This document shows, piece by piece, positions 7,734 to 13,843 of a DNA stretch of 13,843 nt; the stretch's first letter is position 1; each line of letters opens with the position of its first letter. The stretch spans positions 1 through 13,843 of the forward strand of contig JAATGW010000283.1 of the NCBI GenBank assembly GCA_015654495.1, in the 5' to 3' direction. The notes beneath the pieces were generated by a model. That model ran no database searches. It saw nothing but the letters and a program-made list of their open reading frames with translations, and had not been told where the DNA came from. The stretch comes from Chitinophagales bacterium. GTDB taxonomy: Bacteria > Bacteroidota > Bacteroidia > Chitinophagales > Chitinophagaceae. Position numbers and translations under genes: made by a program.

Positions 7734-7762
7734 GAAAAAAGCCATTCTCATTAAAGCTGGCT
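7734..7762 (-). terminator. Weak minus-strand terminator-like hairpin
   Basis: On the minus strand AGCCA (7758-7762) pairs with TGGCT (7740-7744) around a 13-base loop, followed by a run of T at 7734-7739. The stem is only 5 bp. It may be a decayed terminator behind the tRNA or act on readthrough from the right. It has no T-run on the plus strand, so it is not a terminator for the permease gene. Confidence 0.3.
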
Positions 7763-7776
7763 CAAAATCTCGTTTG

Positions 7777-7794
7777 GTAGTCCCGACAGGAATC
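7777..7794 (-). repeat. 18-bp exact copy of the 3' end of tRNA-Arg
   Basis: GTAGTCCCGACAGGAATC at 7777-7794 is identical to 7973-7990, the 3' acceptor and T-arm part of the tRNA-Arg gene, in the same orientation, 196 bases apart. It is followed by the GC module at 7806-7824 that is also present near 1644-1662. Such 3'-end copies can be remnants of integration sites or a tRNA-derived repeat. The interval is too short for an element. Confidence 0.75.
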
Positions 7795-7829
7795 TCAGCC
7801 TGAAGGACGCAGTCGGGCAGGGAACTTTT

Positions 7830-7864
7830 GAAGTAAGAGGTGAGAAGTGAGAGGTAAGAAGTTC
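7830..7864. repeat. Degenerate heptamer block (5 units)
   Basis: Five consecutive units fit GARGTNN: GAAGTAA, GAGGTGA, GAAGTGA, GAGGTAA, GAAGTTC, followed by TGA. Two units of the complementary form (CTTCAAA, CTTCAAC) lie at 7882-7895. Noncoding spacer between the permease gene and the tRNA. Confidence 0.7.
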
Positions 7865-7932
7865 TGACAAAATGATACAGACTTCAAACTTCAACGTTCT
7901 GTTCCCGGCTTCCGGTTTTGGGCTTTCAGCAT

Positions 7933-7969
7933 AAAAAAAGAATCCCGCTGACGCTTTTGCTTCAGCGGG
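7933..7969 (-). terminator. Terminator of the tRNA-Arg gene
   Basis: Read on the minus strand, CCCGCTGA (7969-7962) pairs with TCAGCGGG (7951-7944), an 8-bp GC-rich stem with a 10-base loop, followed by ATTC and a run of seven T (7939-7933). It begins four bases past the tRNA 3' end, the expected place for an intrinsic terminator. Confidence 0.85.
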
Positions 7970-7973
7970 CTTG

Positions 7974-8045
7974 TAGTCCCGACAGGAATCGAACCTGTAT
8001 CTAAAGTTTAGGAAACTTCTATTCTATCCATTGAACTACGGGACC
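7974..8045 (-). tRNA. tRNA-Arg (anticodon CCT)
   Basis: The 72-base minus-strand sequence folds as a full cloverleaf. The acceptor stem GGTCCCG pairs with CGGGACT (one G-U pair), followed by a 4-bp D stem with loop AATGGATA. The anticodon stem GAAGT/ACTTT has loop TTCCTAA, placing CCT at the anticodon (reads AGG, arginine). A 4-base variable loop follows, and the T stem ACAGG/CCTGT closes the loop TTCGATT. The discriminator is A. CCA is not encoded (CAA follows), so it must be added by the CCA-adding enzyme. It is flanked by its own terminator and, upstream, by heptamer repeats that begin five bases before the 5' end. Confidence 0.95.
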
Positions 8046-8049
8046 GAGG

Positions 8050-8121
8050 GAAGTACGAAGTACGAGCGACGAAGGCCGAAGTACTACTACCGACTCAAGA
8101 CTTCAGACTCCCGACTTCTCC
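8050..8121. repeat. Heptamer blocks in opposite orientations
   Basis: Units GAAGTAC, GAAGTAC, GAGCGAC, GAAGGCC, GAAGTAC fill 8050-8084. Units of the complementary family, CTCAAGA, CTTCAGA, CTCCCGA, CTTCTCC, fill 8094-8121, so the two blocks could pair as a long imperfect hairpin. They lie directly upstream of the tRNA gene (minus strand) and may contain or displace its promoter. Two more units, CTTCGTA and CTTCGCA, lie at 8244-8257. Confidence 0.65.
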
Positions 8122-8260
8122 AAACGGGCAGCAAAAATAATGGTTTTCTGCAAACCCGCCACTGTTAACTAAAACCTCCTGGCTAAACCAGTTACAGGAC
8201 ACAAGTGACCTGTATTCAAATACTTCACAGTTCGTCGATCGAACTTCGTACTTCGCATCC

Positions 8261-8268
8261 TATCTTTG
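8261..8268 (+). promoter_or_regulatory. Bacteroidota-type -7 promoter box of the TPR gene
   Basis: TATCTTTG matches the TAnnTTTG consensus exactly and ends 17 bases before the ATG at 8286, which would give a very short leader. No convincing TTG -33 box is visible. The -33 zone is occupied by heptamer units CTTCGTA and CTTCGCA (8244-8257). Confidence 0.65.
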
Positions 8269-8285
8269 CCGTCCAATTTTCAACA

Positions 8286-8939
8286 ATGAAGTGGCTTAAT
8301 CTCTTTCTTAAATATCGTCTCTGGCTGGGTATTGCCGCCCTTTTAGGCGCAATTGCTGTTAACGTATCCAGCGGATTCTGGCCGGCGCTGGCGCTTTACA
8401 TCGTTGCGGCACTCCTCATATTCACGCATTTCTTTATAGGTCCTTTGCGTCTGATTCAGGATCACCTCGAAAGCGGTGATTTTGAAGGTGCGGAAAAAGT
8501 ACTCAACACCATCTGGTTTCCGAATTTGTTGTATAAACCTGTCCGTTCCGTTTATCACACCCTGAGGGGCAATCTGGCTATGATGAAACAGGATTTTGAT
8601 TCCGCTGAAACCCATATGAAAAAGAGCCTGTCTCTGGGTGGTTCCGCTATGAAAGAAGCAGAAGGATCAAACAAACTGCAGCTGGGTATGATGAGTCTGC
8701 AGAAAGGCGATATGAAACAGGGTGAAAGCATGATCCGCCAGGCCATCAAGGCCGGCATTCCTGATAAAGAAAGCATGGCCCTCGCCTATCTGCAGATGTG
8801 CCAGATTATGATCCAGAAAAGAGAATTCCGCGCTGCCAAAGAATTTTTCCGCAAAGCCAAAGCCCAGAAACCAACCGCCCAGCAGGTGGTTGATCAGATC
8901 AAACAGATTGAAAAATATATCTCGAGGATGCCGGGATGA
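8286..8939 (+). CDS. Small membrane-anchored TPR-repeat protein
   Basis: A 217-residue protein begins MKWLNLFLKYRLW. Two hydrophobic segments (about 12-28 and 32-52) form an N-terminal hairpin anchor. The rest is helical and amphipathic, with TPR-like pairs: about 54-75 (RLIQDHLESGDFEGAEKVLN), 90-118 (TLRGNLAMMKQDFDSAETHM), 130-153 (LQLGMMSLQKGDMKQGESMI) and 165-195 (LAYLQMCQIMIQKREFRAAK). The small-Gly-Ala spacing typical of TPR helices is visible, so the soluble part probably faces the cytoplasm or periplasm as a protein-binding scaffold. The frame stays open upstream to 8205, but ATG 8286 is the better start: the anchor begins here, a perfect -7 box lies 17 bases upstream, and the earlier stretch is heptamer-repeat DNA. 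Partner and pathway are unknown. Confidence 0.85.
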   Translation: MKWLNLFLKYRLWLGIAALLGAIAVNVSSGFWPALALYIVAALLIFTHFFIGPLRLIQDHLESGDFEGAEKVLNTIWFPNLLYKPVRSVYHTLRGNLAMMKQDFDSAETHMKKSLSLGGSAMKEAEGSNKLQLGMMSLQKGDMKQGESMIRQAIKAGIPDKESMALAYLQMCQIMIQKREFRAAKEFFRKAKAQKPTAQQVVDQIKQIEKYISRMPG

Positions 8940-8943
8940 TTTT

Positions 8944-8978
8944 GAAGTACGAAGTACGAGGTAAGAAGTAAGAAGTAC
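8944..8978. repeat. Degenerate heptamer block (5 units) next to the TPR stop
   Basis: GAAGTAC, GAAGTAC, GAGGTAA, GAAGTAA, GAAGTAC begin five bases after the TPR stop codon and end against the first unit of the 234-bp tandem repeat. Confidence 0.7.
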
Positions 8979-8982
8979 TGAC

Positions 8983-9545
8983 AATTATAAGTTGCTGCTG
9001 AAATAATGTCTTCCTGAAATTCAATCATAGAGCCGTAGGCTCGACGATATTATAGCGGCGGATTTGAACGAGGTAAGAGGTGAGAAGTAAGAGGTAAGAA
9101 GTTTTGAAAATTATAAGTTCCTGCTAAATTATGTCCTCCTGAAAATCAATCACAGAGCCGTAGGCTCGATGATCTTATAGCGGCGGATTTCAATCCGCCG
9201 GAAGGGAAGTTCTGAAAATTATAAGTTGCTGCTGAAATAATGTCCTCCTGAAATTCAATCATAGAGCCATAGGCTCGGTGATCTTATAGCGGCGGATTTG
9301 AACGAGGTAAGAGGTGAGAAGTAAGAGGTAAGAAGTTCTGAAAATTATAAGTTCCTGCTAAATTATGTCCTCCTGAAAATCAATCACAGAGCCGTAGGCT
9401 CGATGATCTTATAGCGGCGGATTTCAATCCGCCGGAAGGGAAGTTCTGAAAATTATAAGTTGCTGCTAAAATAAAGTCCTCCTGAAAATTTAATTACAAA
9501 GCCGCAGGCCCGATGATCTTCAATAGGAGGGTTTCAATCCGCCTC
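8983..9545. repeat. Higher-order tandem repeat, 234-bp period (126 + 108), with hairpins and heptamers
   Basis: The phrase AATTATAAGTT starts units at 8983, 9109, 9217, 9343 and 9451, giving alternating spacings of 126 and 108. Two full 234-bp copies (8983-9216, 9217-9450) differ at about six sites, all in the 126-bp half. The 108-bp half is identical in both. A third, diverged partial copy runs to about 9545. Each unit holds a GAGCC-loop-GGCTC hairpin (the first at 9030-9042). The 108-bp units also hold a perfect 9-bp stem at 9181-9200 and 9415-9434, while the 126-bp units keep only its left arm and continue into five heptamers (9070-9104, 9304-9338). No protein is encoded. The array fills the spacer between two convergent genes and may act as a 3'-end processing, stability or recombination element. 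The function is inferred only. Confidence 0.9.
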
Positions 9546-9602
9546 TATGTCCAAATAAATGCTATTGGCAATTGGCTTTTTGCTTATGACTTTTAGCTTT
9601 AA

Positions 9603-9637
9603 CTCCTGACTCCAGACACCAGACTCCTGACTCCCGA
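9603..9637. repeat. Heptamer block of the CTCCNGA form
   Basis: Five units: CTCCTGA, CTCCAGA, CACCAGA, CTCCTGA, CTCCCGA. This is the complementary strand of the GARGTNN family with different internal bases. It is followed 20 bases later by a terminator-like hairpin. Confidence 0.7.
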
Positions 9638-9657
9638 CCCATTCAGTCCCCAACAGT

Positions 9658-9681
9658 AAAGCCCCGTAGAACTGGGGCTTT
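9658..9681. terminator. Bidirectional terminator-like hairpin between convergent genes
   Basis: AAAGCCCC (9658-9665) pairs perfectly with GGGGCTTT (9674-9681) around an 8-base loop. It lies between the TPR gene and the convergent SRPBCC gene and can be read from both sides, but the T-tracts are only three bases, so termination is plausible and not certain. Confidence 0.5.
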
Positions 9682-9839
9682 AAATCCGGACTTTGGTTAG
9701 GCAATTTGGGAAGCCCGGAATTCATTCTGTGTAATGCTTTATGTATCCTCAGGTTAACAAGGCTGTCTAGTTGAGTATTCCGAAATTAGGTTGATAGCCA
9801 CTTAGTTCCTATACCTCAAACCGGGTATTTCTGAAGTTG

Positions 9840-9867
9840 GAAGTACGAAGGACGAGGTACGAAGTAT
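9840..9867. repeat. Heptamer block touching the SRPBCC stop codon
   Basis: GAAGTAC, GAAGGAC, GAGGTAC, GAAGTAT at 9840-9867; the last base is shared with the stop codon of the minus-strand SRPBCC gene. As at 8944, a block sits directly at a gene's 3' end. The stretch 9682-9839 shows no gene or other structure I can support. Confidence 0.65.
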
Positions 9868-10343
9868 TAAACCTGATCATTGAATTTCCCGAATCTTTCT
9901 TCAATTTTTTTTCGCCGGTATTTAAAAATTCCTTCCAGTTTTTTTCGCACAAAAAGACTGTTCACACATAAACCCAAAGGCCCGAACGGATTTTTATAGT
10001 GAATAATATCGGTCATTTCAACACCGCCACCGATTTCTTTAAAATGATGCTGATGGTGCCATAAAGAATAGGGTCCCACTCTCTGTTCATCAACAAAATA
10101 TTTACCAGTTTCAACATGAGTAATTTCCGTCATCCAGAAAATTTCTATTCCGAAAACAGGTTTTATCTTATAGGTAATAACCTGACCAGGATACATTTTT
10201 TCACCATATAATTCATTGGTATATCTCAGATTCAGGTAGTCCGGCGTAAGGATTGCCAGGTTCTTCGGATCAGCAAAAAAGTACCATACCGTTTCAAGGG
10301 GAGCTGGAATCTTTTGATTTTGTTGTAGATAATGAACCGGCAT
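9867..10343 (-). CDS. SRPBCC (START-like ligand-binding) family protein
   Basis: The 158-residue protein has the SRPBCC pattern: it opens with the strand HYLQQNQKIPAPLETVWYFF and a helix (ADPKNLAILTPDYL), followed by alternating strands of the helix-grip fold (GQVITYKIKPVFGIEIFWMT, KYFVDEQRVGPYSLWHHQHH) and a long C-terminal helix (LFVRKKLEGIFKYRRKKIEE) that lies in the groove. The HHQHHF segment and the DIIHYKNPFGPLG segment are typical of the subgroup annotated as cell division inhibitor or ligand-binding SRPBCC proteins. The ligand is unknown. No signal peptide is seen, so it is cytoplasmic. ATG at 10341-10343 is the start and the length is normal. It is divergent from the helicase-nuclease gene, with 63 bases between the starts, so the two may share a control region. 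Confidence 0.85.
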   Translation of the reverse strand: MPVHYLQQNQKIPAPLETVWYFFADPKNLAILTPDYLNLRYTNELYGEKMYPGQVITYKIKPVFGIEIFWMTEITHVETGKYFVDEQRVGPYSLWHHQHHFKEIGGGVEMTDIIHYKNPFGPLGLCVNSLFVRKKLEGIFKYRRKKIEERFGKFNDQV

Positions 10344-10354
10344 TAACGGATATT

Positions 10355-10362
10355 TGAGTTTG
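10355..10362 (+). promoter_or_regulatory. Possible -7 promoter box of the helicase-nuclease gene
   Basis: TGAGTTTG differs at one base from TAnnTTTG and lies 44 bases before ATG 10407. If used, transcription would start near 10369, after the alternative GTG at 10362, which supports the ATG as the real start. Confidence 0.35.
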
Positions 10363-10406
10363 TGCTAACACAGCATAACCGGTGTTTGGAAAAAAAGTTT
10401 TATTGC

Positions 10407-13400
10407 ATGTCATTATCCAGAGCAAATTTAAAATCAAAGTTTCAGGAAGAATACCAACGCTTAAATGAACAACAAAAACTGGCTGTAGATACTATTGAAG
10501 GTCCGGTTATGGTGATTGCCGGACCGGGTACCGGCAAAACCCAGATCCTGGCCAGCCGGATCGGGAAAATTCTGCTTGATACAGATACTGCGCCTGAAAA
10601 TATCTTATGCCTCACCTATACCGATGCCGGGGTTGTGGCGATGCGCAAAAGATTGTTGCAGTTTATAGGGCCGGAAGCTTACCATGTTAACATTTACACC
10701 TTTCATGCTTTTTGCAACGATGTGATCCAGGATAACCTTTCACACTTTGAAAAACGGGAACTGGATTCTGTTTCTGAGCTGGAGAAAATAAGTTTCTTGA
10801 AGGAACTGATTGACGGACTTCCAAAAAACCATCCGCTTAAAAGATATCGCGGAGATGTATACTATGAAATCACCAACCTCGCTCCCCTCTTCAGTGTCAT
10901 GAAAAAAGAAGGCTGGTCACCGGCATGGATAAACGAAAGGATTGATGCCTATATCTATGACCTCCCTAATCGTGAAGAATTCATTTATAAAAGAAAATAC
11001 AAGGAATTCCAGCCAGGTGATTTAAAAAAAGACAAAATAGCCGACGAATCCGAGAAGATGAATAAACTGCGTGCTGCTGTGGGACTCTATGACCCTTTTA
11101 TGGAAATCATGCGCAGAAAAAACCGCTATGATTTTGATGACATGATTAACTGGGTGATAAAAGCCTTTGAAGAAAATCCCCGGCTGTTAAGCAGATACCA
11201 GGAAAAATATCTTTATATCCTGGTGGATGAATTTCAGGATACCAGTGGTACGCAGAACAAACTCGTTAGTCTGTTGATCAATTATTGGGAAAAACCGAAC
11301 ATTTTTGTTGTAGGTGATGATGATCAGAGCATCTTCCGCTTCCAGGGTGCGAACGTGGAAAACATGCTTGAATTCGCTAATCAGTACAAAGAGGATCTTC
11401 TACGGGTTGTGCTGACCAATAACTACCGTTCGGTACAACCAATCCTTGATTTATCAGGCGCGCTCATCAATAGAAATGAAGAACGCCTTGTGAAGAAATT
11501 ATCCGGACTTTCCAAAGAACTGGTTGCTTCCAATTCAGCCATCAGCAAAATTCTGCATCTGCCTGTCATTAACGAATATCAATCGCAGCAAAATGAAATG
11601 GCAGGCATTTCATTGGAAGTCGAAGCACTTATAGAACAAGGAATCCCACCAGGTAAAATCGCTGTTATTTATAAAGAAAACCGCTACGGGGAAACATTAA
11701 TGGATGTTTTCAAAAAAAGAAATATTCCGGCCTACAGTAAGCGATTTCTCAATATCCTCGACCTTCCGTTAGCAAATAAAATAACAACAGTTTTCCGTTA
11801 CATCGCCGCCGAGCACGATTTGCCATTTGGCGGCGAAGAATTACTTTTTGAATTGCTGCATTTTGACTGGTTTAATATTCCTCCTATTGTTATTGCACAG
11901 CTGAGTTTTGAAACATCAGAAAAAAAATACAAGGGTGAAAAAACTTCCATCCGTGAGCAACTGGTGCAAAAAAGCGCTTTGCCTCCGAAAGATCTTTTTA
12001 CTCCTGCTATCAATGATAGTCTCAAAAAAGCATCGGCGGTTCTTGAAGAATTCATAGGTGCCGTTCCGAATTTTACCTTGCAGGGGCTGTTTGAATTGAT
12101 AATCCGGAAAGCAGGTGTACTTAATTCTGTAATGCAGGGAGCCGATCGCCATGGCGACTTTCAGATTCTCACCGGTTTATTCAATTTTATTCGCGAAGAA
12201 ACCCGTCGTGACCCTGCAATGGGTCTTCAGGACCTGGTAAACCTTATCGATCTTATGGAGAAAGAAGGAATCCGCCTTCCTCTTGTGCAGGTTAGCGGAA
12301 ATGAAGATGGAGTTAATTTGCTTACTGCCCATGGCTCTAAAGGACTTGAGTTTCGCTATGTGTTTTTCGCCGGCTGTAATGCTGCAGTATGGGAGAGAAA
12401 ACGAAAACCATCAGGAGGATACAGCTTTCCGGATACTATGTTCAGTACGCTTTCAGGTTCAAATTCCGAAGAAGAACTGCGACGACTTTTTTATGTTGCC
12501 CTTACCCGGGCCGAGCAATACCTTTTCATTTCATTTGCCAGGTTTAAAGATGATGGAAAGGAGCAGGAACCATCAAAATTTATTTCAGAAATACTTGATG
12601 CCAATCCAGTTCTCAACATAAATAAAGTGACCCTGACCAATGAAATAATGGACCAGTTCGCTATGCTGACTTTTACAGAAACGATCCCTGAGATAGCAAA
12701 ACTGGAGGAAGAATTTGTGAAAAGAATGCTGGAGCGTTTTGCAATGAATGTTACTGCTCTTAATAACTATCTGAAATGCCCATTGGAGTTTTACTTCAAA
12801 AATCTCATCCGTATTCCATCACCCAAAAATGAGGCAACTGAATTCGGTTCATCTGTTCACCATGCCCTTGAGCAATTATTCCGCAAGCGGATCGACAAAG
12901 ATGTATTTCCTTCAAAAGAAGAATTCATAAGTGATTTTGAATGGTATATGCACCGGCACCGTGAGAGTTTCACGCAGGAACAATTTGTTCGTCGCCTGGA
13001 ATATGGGCATGATGTACTGGCCAACTACTATGACAAATACATTCATACTTTCAATACAATTGTGAGCATCGAAAGAAATATCAAAAATGTTGCGGTAAAC
13101 GGCGTTCCATTGAAAGGTAAAATTGACAAACTTGAATTTGAAGGTAAAAATGTAAATGTTGTCGACTATAAAACCGGCGATCCGGATAAGGCAACTGACA
13201 AATTAAAAGGTCCATCAGAAAAACAACCTAACGGTGGCGACTACTGGCGGCAGGCTGTTTTCTACAAAATTCTTATAGATAATGAAAAATCCAGGGACTG
13301 GAAAGTCGTGAGCACGGAATTTGACTTTATTGAACCTGATAAGAAAAAAGAATACAGAAGGCGTAAGCTAGATATCAGCCCTCAGGACATCACAACAGTC

Positions 13401-13562
13401 TCGCATCAGATAACAACTACCTGGGAAAAAATCCAGCAACATGATTTCTATACAGGCTGTGGAAAGGAGGATTGTCACTGGTGCAATTTTGTCAAAACAA
13501 ATAACCTTGCAGTCGCCCTGCACGAGACCGCCGAACCGGACGAAGAAGAAGCCGAAACCTGA
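10407..13562 (+). CDS. UvrD/PcrA-type helicase fused to RecB-family (PD-(D/E)XK) nuclease
   Basis: Counting from ATG 10407 the protein has 1051 residues. Superfamily 1A helicase motifs appear in order: Walker A AGPGTGKT (38-45), motif II DEFQD (274-278), motif III GDDDQSIFRFQGA (from 303), motif IV NNYRS, motif V TAHGSKGLEF (from 640) and motif VI FYVALTRAE (695-703). The C-terminal part from about 785 is a PDDEXK nuclease: ALNNYLKCPLEFYF, then GKIDK (D907) and DYKTG (D920, K922), the metal-binding and catalytic residues. Four cysteines (C791, C1018, C1023, C1026) are placed like the iron-sulfur cluster of AddB, Dna2 and Cas4 nucleases, but the last three are spaced CX4CX2C. It likely unwinds and cuts DNA ends in repair or recombination. 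ATG 10407 is preferred over GTG 10362 because a promoter-like box overlaps the latter. Single-gene helicase-nucleases of this size are common in Bacteroidota. Confidence 0.9.
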   Translation: MSLSRANLKSKFQEEYQRLNEQQKLAVDTIEGPVMVIAGPGTGKTQILASRIGKILLDTDTAPENILCLTYTDAGVVAMRKRLLQFIGPEAYHVNIYTFHAFCNDVIQDNLSHFEKRELDSVSELEKISFLKELIDGLPKNHPLKRYRGDVYYEITNLAPLFSVMKKEGWSPAWINERIDAYIYDLPNREEFIYKRKYKEFQPGDLKKDKIADESEKMNKLRAAVGLYDPFMEIMRRKNRYDFDDMINWVIKAFEENPRLLSRYQEKYLYILVDEFQDTSGTQNKLVSLLINYWEKPNIFVVGDDDQSIFRFQGANVENMLEFANQYKEDLLRVVLTNNYRSVQPILDLSGALINRNEERLVKKLSGLSKELVASNSAISKILHLPVINEYQSQQNEMAGISLEVEALIEQGIPPGKIAVIYKENRYGETLMDVFKKRNIPAYSKRFLNILDLPLANKITTVFRYIAAEHDLPFGGEELLFELLHFDWFNIPPIVIAQLSFETSEKKYKGEKTSIREQLVQKSALPPKDLFTPAINDSLKKASAVLEEFIGAVPNFTLQGLFELIIRKAGVLNSVMQGADRHGDFQILTGLFNFIREETRRDPAMGLQDLVNLIDLMEKEGIRLPLVQVSGNEDGVNLLTAHGSKGLEFRYVFFAGCNAAVWERKRKPSGGYSFPDTMFSTLSGSNSEEELRRLFYVALTRAEQYLFISFARFKDDGKEQEPSKFISEILDANPVLNINKVTLTNEIMDQFAMLTFTETIPEIAKLEEEFVKRMLERFAMNVTALNNYLKCPLEFYFKNLIRIPSPKNEATEFGSSVHHALEQLFRKRIDKDVFPSKEEFISDFEWYMHRHRESFTQEQFVRRLEYGHDVLANYYDKYIHTFNTIVSIERNIKNVAVNGVPLKGKIDKLEFEGKNVNVVDYKTGDPDKATDKLKGPSEKQPNGGDYWRQAVFYKILIDNEKSRDWKVVSTEFDFIEPDKKKEYRRRKLDISPQDITTVSHQITTTWEKIQQHDFYTGCGKEDCHWCNFVKTNNLAVALHETAEPDEEEAET

Positions 13563-13611
13563 ACAAACAACGTTTAACGTTTCAGGCTGGTTCAATAACG
13601 GGAAAAGCGCC

Positions 13612-13619
13612 TAAGTTTG
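13612..13619 (+). promoter_or_regulatory. Bacteroidota-type -7 promoter box of the lipoprotein gene
   Basis: TAAGTTTG matches TAnnTTTG exactly and ends 17 bases before ATG 13637, the same spacing as the box upstream of the TPR gene. It lies 50 bases after the helicase stop, so the lipoprotein gene probably has its own promoter. Confidence 0.65.
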
Positions 13620-13636
13620 CACCCTTGTTCCCCAAT

Positions 13637-13843
13637 ATGAATGCTACTTATTTTTCAGGTTTTACCGGACTTTTTGTTTTAATCATTGGCTTTTGGTTGC
13701 TTACAACAGCTTGCGGCCAGCCCATGCCCCCCACAGGCGGCCCGAGAGACTCCATTGCGCCGGTACTGGTCCAGGCTCAGCCTGGTGAAAATACCAGAAA
13801 CTTTACCGGTGACCGGATTGTGCTCGAATTCGACGAATATATA
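13637..13843 (+). CDS. Ig-like domain lipoprotein, N-terminal part (runs off the window)
   Basis: The 69 residues visible begin MNATYFSGFTGLFVLIIGFW. A hydrophobic signal segment leads to LLTTAC, with Cys26 as the probable lipidation site. The mature N-terminus GQPMPPTGGPRDSIAPVLVQ is the PPTGGPxDxxxPVL signature that opens a large family of Bacteroidota lipoproteins with a bacterial Ig-like (Big_5-type) domain. The following NFTGDRIVLEFDEYI fits the first strands of that domain. The residue at -3 of the lipobox is Thr where Leu is usual, acceptable for this phylum. It is probably anchored in the outer or inner membrane facing the periplasm or surface; its role is unknown. The rest of the gene lies beyond the window. 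Confidence 0.8.
   Translation, partial: MNATYFSGFTGLFVLIIGFWLLTTACGQPMPPTGGPRDSIAPVLVQAQPGENTRNFTGDRIVLEFDEYI

Noticed and set aside
7777..7990. attL/attR pair of an integrated element at the tRNA
   Set aside because: The 18-bp copies are only 196 bases apart with no integrase or cargo between them. At most a scar.
8205..8285. Upstream extension of the TPR protein by 27 residues
   Set aside because: Contains heptamer repeats and the promoter box; ATG 8286 begins the membrane anchor.
8983..9545. CRISPR array
   Set aside because: Repeats are 108-126 bp and contiguous, with no short repeats separated by unique spacers and no cas genes.
9534..9725. 63-residue minus-strand open frame
   Set aside because: Its sequence is the translation of heptamer repeats and the terminator hairpin; no protein features.
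10362..10406. GTG start adding 15 residues to the helicase-nuclease
   Set aside because: It overlaps the likely -7 box and the added residues do not resemble the family's N-terminus.

Overview
The window looks like a metagenome-derived contig from a member of the Bacteroidota, probably near Chitinophagaceae/Sphingobacteriales. The grounds are: about 40-45 % G+C over most of the length; perfect TAnnTTTG-type -7 promoter boxes at 8261-8268 and 13612-13619; protein families common in that phylum (DUF2911, DoxX-like, SRPBCC, 7TM-AraC regulators, MacB/FtsX-like permeases, an Ig-like lipoprotein); and weak or absent Shine-Dalgarno sites. The first ~444 bases do not fit. They are about 60 % G+C and encode the C-terminal half of a family 2 glycosyltransferase of proteobacterial/actinobacterial style, which runs in frame into a Bacteroidota DUF2911 protein. 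This looks like a chimeric join, either in assembly or by recombination.

Layout, left to right: glycosyltransferase fragment (1-444) joined to a DUF2911 domain (445-909), with a good terminator (931-959). Next is a frameshifted DoxX-like membrane protein (1115-1496). A spacer follows that carries a tRNA-Arg-like fragment and heptamer repeats (1556-1728). The minus-strand gene at 1866-3353 encodes a 495-aa Fic AMPylase with an N-terminal AbiEi-antitoxin-like winged-helix region. Its upstream region is a degenerate tandem duplication holding two copies of the palindrome GGAAAATATTTTCC, likely operators. After a gene-poor 0.5 kb comes a very large plus-strand gene (4063-7695, 1210 aa) that fuses a multi-TM domain, an AraC-type DNA-binding domain and a complete MacB/FtsX-like ABC permease in one frame.

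From 7700 to 9870 the window is rich in repeats. It holds a functional-looking tRNA-Arg(CCT) gene on the minus strand with its own terminator, an 18-bp copy of that tRNA's 3' end 196 bp away, many blocks of degenerate 7-bp repeats (GARGTAN, or its complement), and a 234-bp higher-order tandem repeat with strong hairpins (8983-9545). One small membrane-anchored TPR gene (8286-8939) sits among them. The right end has a divergent pair, an SRPBCC protein (minus, 9867-10343) and a UvrD-type helicase fused to a RecB-family nuclease with a cysteine cluster (plus, 10407-13562). The window ends in the start of an Ig-like-domain lipoprotein (13637 onward).

Most genes here are monocistronic, with no long operon. 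The most interesting items are the AbiEi-Fic fusion with its palindromic upstream array (a candidate single-gene toxin/antitoxin-like or defence unit), the sensor/regulator/permease fusion, and the shared heptamer/tRNA-fragment repeat family that fills the spacers.
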